This document shows positions 42,201 to 51,561 of a stretch of DNA of 64,000 nt, in pieces. Every line of letters begins with the position of its first letter. The first letter of the stretch is position 1. The stretch lies in the NCBI RefSeq assembly GCF_001577835.2, contig NC_029521.1, positions 4,097,854 to 4,161,853 on the forward strand, written 5' to 3'. The notes under the pieces were generated by a model that was not told where the DNA came from, ran no database searches, and was given only the letters and a program-made list of their open reading frames with translations. The DNA is from Coturnix japonica. Its lineage: Eukaryota > Chordata > Aves > Galliformes > Phasianidae. Both the position numbers and the translations under genes were made by a program.

Positions 42201-45200
42201 CCAGAGATAATTTGATACTTGCACACACAGATCTGAATCAAGACACCATTACCAAAACTACAGAATTCCTCAGTCAAAAGGAGGAATGAGAAGACACCTC
42301 AAACCTTGCCCGAAAGTCTTTACGTTAACAGTCTCTACGTATTGTACTTTCACTCATGCTTTTAACTTCTGTATAAACAGAAAGCTACAATCCTCCAGTT
42401 AAGAGGTGAGCATTCGACAGACTCATTCTAACTTACCATTGAATACCTGAGCTAGAAAATACTTCTCGTGACTGTAAGTAGCAGAAGATGTAACAATGAC
42501 TGTAGCTCACGCAGATCTGTTTCAGTGACACCTCTCCATAATTCAGTAGTGCTTTTGGAAACATTGCCAGGACATAACAAGCATAGGATTTGCAAAAGCA
42601 ACTATCTGACTGAATTACCTCTTCTAAATCCCAGTCCTGAGGCTTCTCCACCAGAAATTTGGAGCAGTCAAGACCATTAGCCTTCTGTTTGGATTCGTCT
42701 GGACGGCTGACATGAAACAGACCTCCAAGTTCGTCACCTGCATCCTCACTTTCATTGTCTTCATCCTCAACAACTAAACGAAACAAACTGTGATTATTTC
42801 CCCAAAGTACATGAATTACCTTGATCAAAAAACCCTCTCCTGCTTTACATTTCACAGTATCTGGAGTAGGTGCAACCAGAAAGATACTATATGCTATCAG
42901 TTTCAGCTGTGCAGCTGTTCCACACTGTAACACGCAGCTTAATACTAAATTCTATAAAGTTACCTGAACAACCTGCAGTCCAGTTCCAGAATATTTCCCA
43001 TTAAACAAACAGTGGTCATTAAATACCATAAGTAGACACAACACTGGACTAGTTCATAAATGAAGAATACCAGATTTGAGAATCTACTACTAAATCTTTC
43101 CACTTTTGCACTGAGGAAGTTTTATAGAAGCCAAATACCCATTGTAGAATACTATGTAGGTTCTGCATGATGAGGTTAATACATTCGGATAAATACTGGA
43201 AAAGCTGCAAATTAAACAGGACAAATTACAAAAAGAAAGAAATCTTATCTCCCTTCTAAGCCAGCATTTCTTTTTCCTCAGTGAACACCTTGGACATAAT
43301 AATGCACAGAAGTGATAACACTGAGACACATCTAAGACAATATTCCACTCTCAGTCACTGTGAAAAAGAAATTATTGAAGACAGACCAAAAAAAAGTAGT
43401 ACTTGATGAAACACAAAAATTACCAACATGGATTTTTCCAATTGCAGTTATACAAGTATAAAAGTGACCAAAATTCAGATATACAGGGGAAAATAGTTAC
43501 ACCATAGAACAACTACCCAGTAGTCCCTCAGACAAGCTCAGTTTAAAAGGAAAACTAACAACCGCTTTTATAACAAAAGGAAGTGATTACTGTCAATTAG
43601 GAAATTCAATTAACTCTCCTCAAGACTCTCACTAAAAGAGCTCCAAGTATCAGGTTTAGAAACATGCTATTTGCTACAAACCTACCATATATTAAGAAAG
43701 ACATAACAAATTCGTACCTGCTCCATATACAAGCTTACGAAGATTTGGGGTTGCCTGCTGCTGTCTTAGAAAGGCCTGAGCTGCCTTCTGTGTGAGGTCC
43801 TCTTTCCATTTAAGTGCACCTGAAAAGGGAACAAGTAGCATCCAAGTTCAAAAAAGGGCAAAACTCAAGAACTACATGAACTCTTCAAATAAGGACATAA
43901 CCTCAACAGACATTTGATCTGTTTTTTGTTTTTTTTTAACTCCATATATGCACAGAAACAAATTGCAGACAACAAGCTGAAGCTCTGATTGTTTTTTTTC
44001 CCCTAATGAATCCTTATAGGATAAAAGCATAAGAGATAACTACCAACAATAATAGATTTTACTCTTTTCAAATGTGGAATTATACACTCAAAGAATCACA
44101 GAATGGCTGAAGCCAGATCTCCAGTAGTTAACTTCTTTAGCTCTGCTGCTCAAGCAAGGTCACCAACCCAGGTTGCACATGACAACATTCAGACAGTTCG
44201 AGTGTCTCCAAGGATGGCAATACCAATGCTTCTTATGAGCAACTAAATCAAATGCTCAGTCTATAATTAAAACATTTTGGTCATGTTCCCCCAAGAATAG
44301 TTTAAATGAAATAAAGCATCTTAAATTCTTTTACACACAGACCCATAAAGATTACAATTAAATTTGGTGCAGAAATGTCAAAGTTTAGAAAACGAATCAC
44401 CTCCAATTTGGAGCAAGGAAACCTGAAATCTGTATATATACAAACCAAAGGCTTGAAAGTAAATGGTATCAGGTTTCCAAAAGTGAAGTTTGCCACCCAA
44501 CAATTATACAAGGTTACAACTCAAATGCACATCGTATTTACTCGTTTTAATATCCTTTAACAATTAGCAATGAAATCAATGAAAAATGTGCAATGAAAAA
44601 ATTATAACATTTACAGTCTACCTGCAGTGTCAGCAGAAAAATCTGTTTTTTCCTCATACTCCTCTTCTTCTCTCAGCAGATTTTCAACATCATCATCTTC
44701 AGCTTCTATAGCTTCAGGTTCAGCTTGCCTAGTCCTGTCAGCTTTCTTCAGCTGAGGGTGCTGAAATCCCTTCCTACCCGATACTTCAGCTTCTAATTCA
44801 CCATGTGATTTTTCTTCATCATCTCCCTCACTGAGGGATTCAGCCTCAGATTCTGACACCTCTTCTGCTGTGCAATTACCCGAATCTGTTGTGAGCAATG
44901 ATTTTTTTTTCAGACTGCGACCTATTGACTGTGATCTGGTTTCTTTATCTTCATTCACCAGCTCATTTTGCTCAGATTCCTCAATTCCTTCACTGCCAGC
45001 TTCAAATTCGCTATCTGAGCTGCCATTTCCATGCATCCTTTCATCATCATCATCATCATCTTCCTCTGTCTCATCTTCTTCAGAGGAAGTTTTTCCTTCT
45101 TCTTCAGAACTCACCTCAAGATCATCCTCACTATCAGCAAATGCTGGCAGTTCTCTCACAGTTCCTTCTTTTGCCACCTCCGTTTTCAGACGCTTTGCAC

Positions 45201-48200
45201 TCCCGGGAGCCATCTCTGCCTCCAAGAGTTCTTCATCACTTCCTTCCTCTGCATCGTCTTCATCGTCACCATCGCTTCCACCTTCAGACACGGCTTCTTC
45301 TTCTTGCTCATCTTCCTCATCACTAACTGCATCTCCATTTTCTTCCTTTTCTTCTTCATCAAATAATGCTTTCCGACGTACTCTTCCAGTCTTCAAATCA
45401 ATCTGCCTCTCTTCTTTGGGCATCACAAACCTATTGACGGTGAAGCGCAAAGAAATTTTAGCAAAACAATTTGGTTTCATGTCAATAATTTAAAACATAC
45501 TTGTGGAAAGAACATCAAAAATAGAGAGAAATTATGGAACACTCTAGAAAGAGAACAGATGTTGCAAAGTCAGAAAAGCCCTCTAGTTCAAGTTTGCTGC
45601 AAACTGGAGATGCAAATAGCCCCACGAAATCTCTTCACCTGCTGTAGTATGAAAATAGGTTCAATAATGCATTTCACTGAAGACTACAACTGCCATTCCC
45701 TCAAACTCCAAAAAGAACTGCACTACTTAAAGCTGAACCATCCAGGAAATTCTGGGTGGTAGAACTATACTGCTTATAAAACTTTCTTAATACCAATTAT
45801 TCCTAATTCAGATTATGTATTTGGCATGAGTAGCCTAACAAAAAGAACTAAGAAGCCACTCTGTTCACCCCACAGCTGTACAGTAACAATAATAAAAAGA
45901 TAGTAGTAAATATCCAAAAGGTTATCGTATGGTGGCAATAACGTAAAGATGGTAGTAAATACCCAAAAGGTTATTTAAAGGAAAATCTCGCCCACATGGA
46001 AGCCTTTGGTCTGCTGGAAAACACTGAGGCAATCTCCACCAAGAAGCGATCTCCAAGAGATGCTGCCTTAGTGGTGGTCAGCCCTTAAATGAGTTCTAGA
46101 GGAGGTGGAGTCAAGCTCGACTCCTTCCGGGAGCGCAGCTGAATTACTCTCACCTGTGCTCCCACAGCTGACCTGACACTTGCCTCAGCTGATTAATCAA
46201 AGGTTCAGGCTGTGATTACCAGTTTCCCATACAACAGCACGGAGAAATTTTCCTAAATGAGAACTTAAAATCAGACTCTTGTTATTACTCAAACATTGCT
46301 CTGAATTCAAAACTTACTCTTGTTCTACATCTTCTGAACCCAACGGCCCGGAGTCCATGAAGAGAGAAACCTTGCTTGATGCCATCTTAGTATCTATGGC
46401 TGAGTGAGTGGAGATGAGGCTCTGAACCAGCTCGTGATTTGGTCTTACTTCCTCCTGAAAAACCAAAGTTTGTTAGGTTTTAATTAAGATGAATAAACAG
46501 ACATCCAATGAACTGTTAATGAAATTATTAATCCGACAAAAACAATAGAAACACACATTTGCAAGAATCATCATCATCATTCTTTCCTGCAACTGCCCTA
46601 CTTTGTAAAGTAGGGATGACAATATCATTCTAGCACAAGAAGCTTCTATAAATCTCACGCCTTCACACACAAAGCTTCTGAAACTAACTTTAAATACTTA
46701 TTAACTGATCCCTCAAACGTTTTGCATAGAGTTTTACACAGAGAAGTCACCAGAAAAGGAAAAAAGAATTCATATACAAAGATTATTTTTCAGCTTATTA
46801 TTAAACACTTATTTTTACTCCAAAGATGAAAACTACAGATGCAAGAATTGTAATCACTAAAAGAGCAGTATCTTTTACCTCTTCGTTTTCATGAGCATGG
46901 CTTCCTCCAAGGTCAATATAAACAGCATCCTTGTCATATACAATACCCCCAACTCCCGAGAGAGGAGCGTAGATCAGCTTTTCTTTCTCACTTAAAGAAC
47001 GTTTCTTCTGCTGCTCGGGTAGAGCACAGGGGTCTGGTAGGAAGCTCACGTCACTCACAGTGAAGTCCCCTACACCTAGGGAGACAGGCAAGGGGACAAA
47101 TGAGGTTTTCATTGCATTTTGATTCTAAAATGTGTGCAGTTCATCATGAAGAGAGTAAAAAGAATGCGCTGTAGCATTCAACAGTTCATCACCTCTCTAT
47201 CAAATATCTGCTTCTGCCATTAAACCAATGTCATTATTAGAGCTGGTATGTTTTACGCTATGTCAAGTGAAACATCACTGAAGATCATCAGATGCTGCCA
47301 ATATTGTGTTAAACACTGCGAGAAAACTGCAGAATCAAAAAGTCAAACTCTTTACAAGTATATACTTTTATAGAAATACGTAACAAAAAGTAAGTTCCAA
47401 AAGCTCGACATGCTTTAAAAAAGGTGAAAAAGTCACAGTTTAAAGATACAAATCAAACCGCTATTAAAATACCAACAGCAACACAGATGAGCACAAACAC
47501 AGTTTCAGGAATACAATAACATACCTGGCATATGAATCTGGCTTTTGTTCTTCAGGTGTGCTCCTCTTAAGTAGCCATAAAGTGATATCTTCCTGTCACA
47601 TTTGGGATTGATTCGTATATCTTCTGGGTTTGTCAAGTCTTCCATCCTACCAAATGTCAAATAAAAACAAAAAGGAAAATAAACAAGTCAAACCATTCAA
47701 CAGCCCTAATGAAAAAACTAATTCATAGAAACACAACCACAGCAGCACCGAAGTCACGCTCTTGACTCTTGACTTGAACAATCAATAACAAGAAACAGTT
47801 GTATATTAAAACCTGTTGTTGAACACAGACGTACATATCTCCTGATTAACTGACATTACATGAAACACATAGCTCTTTCTTCACACTTGAATTCTTTATA
47901 TGCTATCCACACTAAACACTCCCCAAAACAACTGTTACTAGAAGGAAAGCAATTAAACACCATAAGACAACTGAAAGACACGTTCCTTTCAGACATGCAA
48001 TACCTTCTTTTCTTTAACAATGTTAATAAGCAGCACAAGGGAAGGACTGGATGTTTGCAGGGCGATCAGATGCAAATCCCTTCCACAGCCACCTTCTGTA
48101 CTGCACAAAGAAGGCAGACACAAACATCCAACCATGGAGGTATATGGCCCATGTTCTGTAACAGTTATAGTAACCTAAAACAATGTTACTGAAAAACTTA

Positions 48201-51017
48201 ACTTATTTTTTCTTCTTCTCTAAGTTCTGTGTCACGATGCTGAACTATTTCTAGCTTTTTGAACAGGGAAGATGCTTTCTGTATTGATATTGAGGAACAG
48301 AGAAAGGCACATACCTGTCTGCAAGGACGTATGGGTGAGACGTTTGCCAAGTAAGAGGCCTGAACTTCATAACAGAGATGAAACGCCCCAAGTTATGAAT
48401 TTCCTGCTTTTGATACTCTCCGTGAACCATCCCAGACAGATAAAACAGCTTAGCACCCTAAATACATTCAAAAGACATTAAAATATTAAACATGAATACA
48501 ATACTTGCTAAACTGGAAAAACCTAATGCAATTCTGTTTCAGAAATCATTATTAAAATCTACAGAAAATGACTGAGGGATGCCATACCGGATATACTTCA
48601 GTCCAGAATCTGTGCTTTAACCTCTTTTTCGTCTTCTTTAACTGTTTGTTGTTCTTGAATGTATCCAGGTGGGTAAGAATGCCCATAATTTTGGGAAAGC
48701 CGTGTACCTGACAAATGTTCAGGAATTCAAACGTCTCCATCTCAAACCCAAAGCTGGCATCAATGAGCATCAGAACCTGAGAACACAACATAGGCAGCTC
48801 ATGGTTTAACACCACTACAATGTCCACATGAGCTAAATTCAAAGACTAAGCCTTTAAAGTCATAAGCTGCTCAGAAATGAAAAACTAGCACAACTTCTGC
48901 TACTGATTTTCAAATAGCCTGAAAATCAACATGGGCTTTTTAATTACAGTATGCTTCAGAAGTTAGTACCAGTTAGGGAATCAAATCTAATTTTCCAGTC
49001 AAACAATCTCCTGTACAAAGATCTCATTCACTGAGTAGAATTGTAGAAAATATAATATAGAGTAACCTACTAAGGCCTGGACTACTTGGTGAATTTAAAC
49101 AATGAAAAACTGAGCACCCTCCAATAACAGCAGGATCATTTTGCAGGATCATTCTTCTATGAAGAAGTACTTTCAACATAAATTACAGTAGAAATCACAA
49201 GCTATTTGTAACTTACCAGATCAGCAACTTTAGCCAGGTCAATCATTGTATTAACATCGCACCCACATTCAATAATAGTTAGCCTGCGTTTCTTACCTGA
49301 AAACAAAAGGAGCAGAAACTCAAAGAGAAAGGAAAGGAATTACTGCACTGATTTCTTTTTGGGTTATACTCCTGCAGTCTAGAAAGTGGACTGCCAACTA
49401 CGTGCAATGGTAAAAGTATTTGTTTTCAAATGCTTGCAATTCTGTGCCACGTTACCTTTGATGTAAAATTATCAGGCTGAGCACATGGTTTCCAACAAGT
49501 TGTTCTGCCTTTTCCAAAAACAAAGTAACAACAGAAGACAAGTCGCATTTTGAAGGAAACCTCTGCTTTGTTTTTTATCTTTGTATCCCAGACCAAAGAG
49601 AAAATCCAATTCAGCACATTTTTCCCATCCCATTTATTCCTTTTCTGTCTTTTTATTGTCTATCATTCCTGACAGAAAGCAGATTTATTAGTTTAAGCCT
49701 CTCAGGAGTCCACCAACAGCAGACACAACTGCTGGGGTTCAAGCAAGAGTTCCCTTACAATCTTCTTGAAATGCTGTGGGTTGGGCTCCTCCTTGGACCT
49801 CAAGGATCCAAATGGCAATAAAGAAGAAAGGCCAAGAGGCAACGGCCAAGTACAAGCTGGGACTGAAAACATAACAAACAAAGGAACACATTTAGATGAA
49901 CAAAAGCCCAAATCTAACAATTACTTTACAGTTAATAAGTGTGTTTGATAACACAGCCAAATGACTTCTTCAGTATGACTAAGAATCAAGAGAACGTGAA
50001 CACGTCCTAGTTCTAAAAGCAAGAGAACAACGGAGCATAAAATAGGCATTTCCATTTCTTATATCTCTGTTCTCACCTGAAACAAGAGTAACAGGGCCCC
50101 GGATTTCAACCAATTTTTGTCTTGTGAAGTTCTTAATGAGACATTTTATTAAGGTGCTCTTCCCAACCTTGGGAGGGCCAACTACAACCACCACCACTGG
50201 AGGTGGCTCCAACGGAGTACGGTCAACCACCGGGATGTGATGTTTTTTAGTCTTCAAATCCTGAGTTCTGAGAAGAAATTTAAAACAAGTACAAGAAGTA
50301 ATTAAAAAAGGCAATAAATATTCATTTAGAAAATCTTCAGTATCTGTAAATACAAAGGCTCACCAGCTGCCTGGCTATCAACATGACCAAAGAACTATGA
50401 CTAAGCCTAAGGATCTCTATGGACATTGCTTTTTCCTGGTAAGCTTAGCAGGTAATACAGATGCAGGATGCACCACACTACTGACAAACACATAGATTAC
50501 AGCACAGCCTTGTCAACGGGGAAAGCTCTGTGAGCCTATCTGTGAAAATTACACTACGTACATTTATAGGTAAAACATTTATACATTTATACATTATATA
50601 TATACATTTATAGGTAAGGAAGCAGCAGCTAACATTATTACCATGAAATCACATAAACATTGGGAGAGACCTTAAAGCTCACTGGTTCCAACCCCCTACT
50701 GTGGGCTGGCTGTAGGGCTCCATCCATCCTGGCCTTGCATGCTACCAAGGATGGGGCACCCACAGCTCCATGCAGCTGTAAAAGGCCTTTACCTGTCCAC
50801 CTAATGGACTGCGTGCTCTGTAACTAATCCCTGCTGCTCACCTATGGAACGTCCTGGCCATCCGCACAGCGGACTGCACTGTGAAGGCTTTGGGGTTTCT
50901 CTTCCGTGCATCCTCCTCCTCTCCAATCCCCAGATCATTCAGATGCCGTTTCCTTTTTTTCTCCGCTTTCGGCCCGCTGTGCTTGGCACGGTGCTTCTTC
51001 TTCTCCTTTTCCTCCAT
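32964..51017 (-). CDS. BMS1: BMS1 ribosome biogenesis factor (22 coding exons, 1,304 aa)
   Basis: BMS1 is the nucleolar GTPase of the small-subunit processome. In yeast it binds Rcl1 and acts in 40S pre-rRNA processing. Twenty-two exons with GT-AG boundaries join into one 3,915-base frame including the stop. The product is slightly longer than human BMS1 (1,282 aa from memory). The N-terminus is basic. The P-loop GPPKVGKS lies at residues 89-96 and a THLD motif at the G4 position at 184-187. The AARP2CN-type domain follows at about 230-310. A long acidic Ser/Glu/Asp region encoded mainly by exon 9 covers about 412-681. The conserved C-terminal domain (about 885-1180) contains [10 protein letters not shown] and [10 protein letters not shown] Lys-rich tail ends the protein. 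The start is the first ATG in a CpG-rich first exon and matches the human N-terminus. No frame break or missing key motif was seen. Confidence 0.97.
33811..33829. repeat. TA microsatellite in BMS1 intron 21
   Basis: About nine TA units, uninterrupted. Confidence 0.9.
33931..34092 (-). CDS. BMS1: BMS1 coding exon 21 (residues 1173-1226)
   Basis: Begins [20 protein letters not shown] and ends [13 protein letters not shown]. Lys/Arg-rich. Confidence 0.94.
34442..34617 (-). CDS. BMS1: BMS1 coding exon 20 (residues 1114-1172)
   Basis: Reads [20 protein letters not shown] and ends NKDSLYK. Confidence 0.94.
35029..35176 (-). CDS. BMS1: BMS1 coding exon 19 (residues 1065-1113)
   Basis: Encodes [20 protein letters not shown] and FEDKLLMS. 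Upstream on the minus strand is a CTAAT branch-site candidate, then a perfect 19-base tandem duplication. Confidence 0.95.
35205..35242. repeat. Perfect 19-base tandem duplication in BMS1 intron 18
   Basis: Two identical head-to-tail copies of CAATTTAACCATAAGTTAA lie 29-66 bases upstream of the exon 19 acceptor on the minus strand. The perfect identity suggests a recent event. Confidence 0.95.
35391..35800 (-). mobile_element. CR1 LINE 3' fragment in BMS1 intron 18
   Basis: About 410 bases of reverse-complement CR1, the best preserved of the antisense copies. It carries GCTATGTGCAGGGTCACCAG, GGGGCATCCACAGCCTCCTT, GGGTGAAAAACTTCCTCCTA and ATTCCCCCTTGTCCTATCAC in order. Relative to BMS1 it lies in the sense direction, so its AATAAA-free 3' end should not disturb the transcript. 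Confidence 0.95.
36457..36579 (-). CDS. BMS1: BMS1 coding exon 18 (residues 1024-1064)
   Basis: Reads [18 protein letters not shown] and ends [10 protein letters not shown]. It is followed in intron 18 by a 400-base CR1 copy. Confidence 0.95.
37167..37225 (-). CDS. BMS1: BMS1 coding exon 17 (residues 1004-1023)
   Basis: A 59-base exon reading [20 protein letters not shown]. Splice sites CCTGTAG and GTAAGT. Too short to stand out as an open frame, but required to keep phase. Confidence 0.93.
37733..37913 (-). CDS. BMS1: BMS1 coding exon 16 (residues 944-1003)
   Basis: Encodes [19 protein letters not shown] and [17 protein letters not shown], a highly conserved block of the C-terminal domain. 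Confidence 0.95.
38153..38213. repeat. Interrupted TA repeat in BMS1 intron 15
   Basis: Three TA blocks are separated by TAACTTAGTAAC and TAGTAAC spacers. The array is largely self-complementary and probably unstable. It lies within the 570-base intron before exon 16. Confidence 0.9.
38482..38670 (-). CDS. BMS1: BMS1 coding exon 15 (residues 881-943)
   Basis: Starts [16 protein letters not shown] and enters the conserved C-terminal domain with [19 protein letters not shown] and [16 protein letters not shown]. Confidence 0.95.
39960..40139 (-). CDS. BMS1: BMS1 coding exon 14 (residues 821-880)
   Basis: Encodes the charged [20 protein letters not shown] segment. The acceptor ATTCATCAG has a weak pyrimidine tract, but the 60-codon exon keeps the frame and matches the family. 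Confidence 0.94.
41076..41152 (-). CDS. BMS1: BMS1 coding exon 13 (residues 795-820)
   Basis: Reads [18 protein letters not shown] and ends in an acidic EGDE. Short 77-base exon, phase consistent with both neighbours. Confidence 0.94.
41289..41306 (+). repeat. AAAT tetranucleotide repeat
   Basis: A short AAAT repeat directly 5' of a plus-strand CR1 fragment. Confidence 0.8.
41308..41516 (+). mobile_element. CR1 LINE 3' end in BMS1 intron 12
   Basis: Plus-strand CR1 3' end of about 210 bases, with GTGGATGCCTCCTTCCTGGA, GCATTCAAGGCCAGACTGGA and AAAGGTCCCTTCCAACCCAA. It ends at ATGATTCTATG, the typical CR1 terminus. It is antisense to BMS1. Confidence 0.92.
41805..42011 (-). mobile_element. 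CR1 LINE 3' end abutting BMS1 exon 12
   Basis: Reverse-complement CR1 beginning TCACAGAATCACCAAGGTTG, then AAGATCATCCAGTCCAACCG, and running to TTTCTGAGAAG and TTTCCTAATGTCC. It stops about 10 bases short of the exon 12 splice donor. With the plus-strand copy 290 bases away it forms an inverted pair in one intron, from different parts and probably different subfamilies. Confidence 0.92.
42023..42104 (-). CDS. BMS1: BMS1 coding exon 12 (residues 768-794)
   Basis: Reads [20 protein letters not shown]. The donor GTATGTG lies only about 10 bases from the end of a CR1 fragment inside intron 12. Confidence 0.95.
42619..42773 (-). CDS. BMS1: BMS1 coding exon 11 (residues 716-767)
   Basis: Encodes [19 protein letters not shown] and ends QDWDLEE. 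Acidic at first, then the conserved segment [11 protein letters not shown]. Confidence 0.95.
43718..43819 (-). CDS. BMS1: BMS1 coding exon 10 (residues 682-715)
   Basis: Encodes [20 protein letters not shown] and NLRKLVYGA. Splice sites are TTTTCAG and GTACGA. Confidence 0.93.
44091..44222 (-). mobile_element. Old CR1 LINE fragment in BMS1 intron 9
   Basis: A diverged antisense CR1 3' end. It starts AGAATCACAGAATGGCTGA and retains GGTCACCAACCCAGGTTG and TCCAAGGATGG. More decayed than the other copies. Confidence 0.7.
44622..45430 (-). CDS. BMS1: BMS1 coding exon 9, large acidic exon (residues 412-681)
   Basis: At 809 bases this is the largest exon. It begins [12 protein letters not shown] and then becomes extremely Glu/Asp/Ser-rich, including a seven-Asp run encoded near 45046-45066. 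It keeps conserved islands such as [10 protein letters not shown] and NCTAEEV. The acidic stretch is known in the family and is probably disordered and phosphorylated. Trinucleotide repetition makes it a likely site of length variation. Confidence 0.95.
45899..45974. repeat. Direct duplication in BMS1 intron 8
   Basis: Two 27-base copies (core GTAGTAAATAYCCAAAAGG) at 45899-45925 and 45948-45974 differ at two positions. The second copy runs straight into a GC-richer block of unknown origin. Confidence 0.85.
45975..46240. repeat. GC-richer block of undetermined origin in BMS1 intron 8
   Basis: A roughly 250-base block differs in composition from the surrounding AT-rich intron. It contains purine-rich AGGAGGTGGAGTCAAGCTC and CACCTGTGCTCCCACAGCTG. 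It could be a dispersed repeat inserted beside the local duplication, but I could not assign a family or confirm ends. Confidence 0.3.
46318..46454 (-). CDS. BMS1: BMS1 coding exon 8 (residues 367-411 plus 2 nt)
   Basis: Reads [19 protein letters not shown] and ends SEDVEQ. The frame is not evident as a long open frame because the exon is short, but splice sites and phase fit both neighbours. Confidence 0.9.
46879..47075 (-). CDS. BMS1: BMS1 coding exon 7 (residues 301-366)
   Basis: Encodes [20 protein letters not shown] and [15 protein letters not shown]. Donor GTAAAA is acceptable, and phase is 0 at the 3' end. Confidence 0.94.
47525..47646 (-). CDS. BMS1: BMS1 coding exon 6 (residues 260-300 plus 1 nt)
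   Basis: Begins [11 protein letters not shown] and ends SQIHMP. It is part of the AARP2CN-type domain that follows the GTPase domain. Confidence 0.94.
48315..48457 (-). CDS. BMS1: BMS1 coding exon 5 (residues 213-259 plus 2 nt)
   Basis: Reads [15 protein letters not shown] and continues to HPYVLAD, matching remembered human BMS1 closely. The intron before it is only about 130 bases. Confidence 0.94.
48588..48776 (-). CDS. BMS1: BMS1 coding exon 4 (residues 150-212)
   Basis: Encodes [18 protein letters not shown] and the G4-like THLD motif, ending WTEVYP. It is 63 codons long and phase 0 at both ends. Confidence 0.95.
49217..49296 (-). CDS. BMS1: BMS1 coding exon 3 (residues 123-149)
   Basis: An 80-base exon completing Gly123 and reading [16 protein letters not shown]-like sequence, ending in KVADL. 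It is bounded by a TTTTCAG acceptor and a GTAAGT donor. It restores the frame between exons 2 and 4. Confidence 0.92.
50077..50267 (-). CDS. BMS1: BMS1 coding exon 2 (residues 59-122)
   Basis: Encodes the Walker A/P-loop GPPKVGKST after a run of Val and Pro, then the EIRGPVT segment. The TTCTCAG acceptor and GTGAGA donor fit. Confidence 0.95.
50559..50617. repeat. AT-rich duplicated stretch in BMS1 intron 1
   Basis: The word TACATTTATAGGTAA occurs twice about 45 bases apart, with ATTTATACATTTATACATTA between. Local slippage or duplication. Confidence 0.75.
50641..50790 (-). mobile_element. CR1 LINE 3' fragment in BMS1 intron 1
   Basis: Antisense CR1 of about 150 bases. It shows GAGAGACCTTAAAGCTCAC, TTCCAACCCCCTACTGTGG, CATCCATCCTGGCCTTGCAT and AAGGATGGGGCACCCACAGC. 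It ends about 50 bases before exon 1's donor. Confidence 0.85.
50842..51017 (-). CDS. BMS1: BMS1 coding exon 1 (residues 1-58 plus 2 nt)
   Basis: Starts at the ATG giving [15 protein letters not shown], a Lys-rich nucleolar-type N-terminus, and ends in ARTFH before a GTGAGC donor. It lies at the edge of a CpG-rich promoter. The 5' UTR extends to higher coordinates, but its start is not visible. Confidence 0.95.
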
Positions 51018-51290
51018 CTTACTCCTTCAACAGCCGCCTACAACCAGCGTGGCATGGAAGGTTTCCGTCTGACCGAGCCCCGTGCTGCGAAGCGGGGCGT
51101 ACAGAACGCTGAGCGCCCACCCCGCTCCCCGGGCCCAGCACCGCACCACCCGCCTGCACACCGCGTGGGCCCGCAGCGCTTTCCGGCCTCCTCCGGAAAC
51201 AAGAGACCGCACCCGGCGTTCCGGAGGACACCGCGAACACTGAGGCGGTGCCGCCTGCCGGCTGGAACACTGCAGTGCCCTGTGTGTGCA
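50930..51290. promoter_or_regulatory. CpG-rich BMS1 promoter and first exon
   Basis: CpG density rises sharply over exon 1 and the 270 bases upstream of the start codon. I see no TATA box at a usual distance, as expected for a broad housekeeping promoter. The transcription start cannot be placed from sequence alone. Confidence 0.65.
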
Positions 51291-51344
51291 GGGGTCCTTG
51301 TACCTCGTGTACATAGAGCTGACACTGTCCGTGTCACAGCGCCC

Positions 51345-51480
51345 GCAGCTTGTGCACTGGAACAGGCTGCCCATGGAGACTGTGGATGCCCCAACCCTGC
51401 AGGCATTCAAGGCCAGGATGGATGTGGCTCTGGGCAGCGACCCTGCACCTATGCTGGGCTTCTTTGTGCACACATCTCTC
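51345..51480 (+). mobile_element. CR1 LINE fragment upstream of BMS1
   Basis: Plus-strand CR1 with ACTGGAACAGGCTGCCCATG, GTGGATGCCCCAACCCTGCA and AAGGCCAGGATGGATGTGGC. It ends without the usual tail. It sits about 330 bases upstream of the BMS1 start codon and beyond the CpG-rich core. Confidence 0.88.
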
Positions 51481-51555
51481 TAGGAAGCTTCCCCACAGAG
51501 ATAACCATTTTCACTAATAAGATAATGCTCCGTGTTTAAGTTTCATTCTCTTATA

Positions 51556-51561
51556 TTTATT
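51556..51561 (-). promoter_or_regulatory. Candidate polyadenylation signal for the homeobox gene
   Basis: A minus-strand AATAAA about 1,025 bases after the homeobox stop codon and about 540 bases before the BMS1 start codon. An ATTAAA at 51915-51920 is a nearer alternative. Neither is proven. Confidence 0.4.

Noticed and set aside
44870-45493. 207-codon plus-strand frame opposite BMS1 exon 9
   Set aside because: It is the Ser-rich antisense shadow of the Glu/Asp-rich exon.
46570-46590. ATGATGA repeats in BMS1 intron 7 as a box C candidate
   Set aside because: They belong to a short ATC repeat, and no box D lies at a suitable distance.
50844-51539. 231-codon plus-strand frame across BMS1 exon 1
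   Set aside because: Antisense shadow of exon 1 and the CpG promoter joined to a CR1 fragment; no recognisable product.
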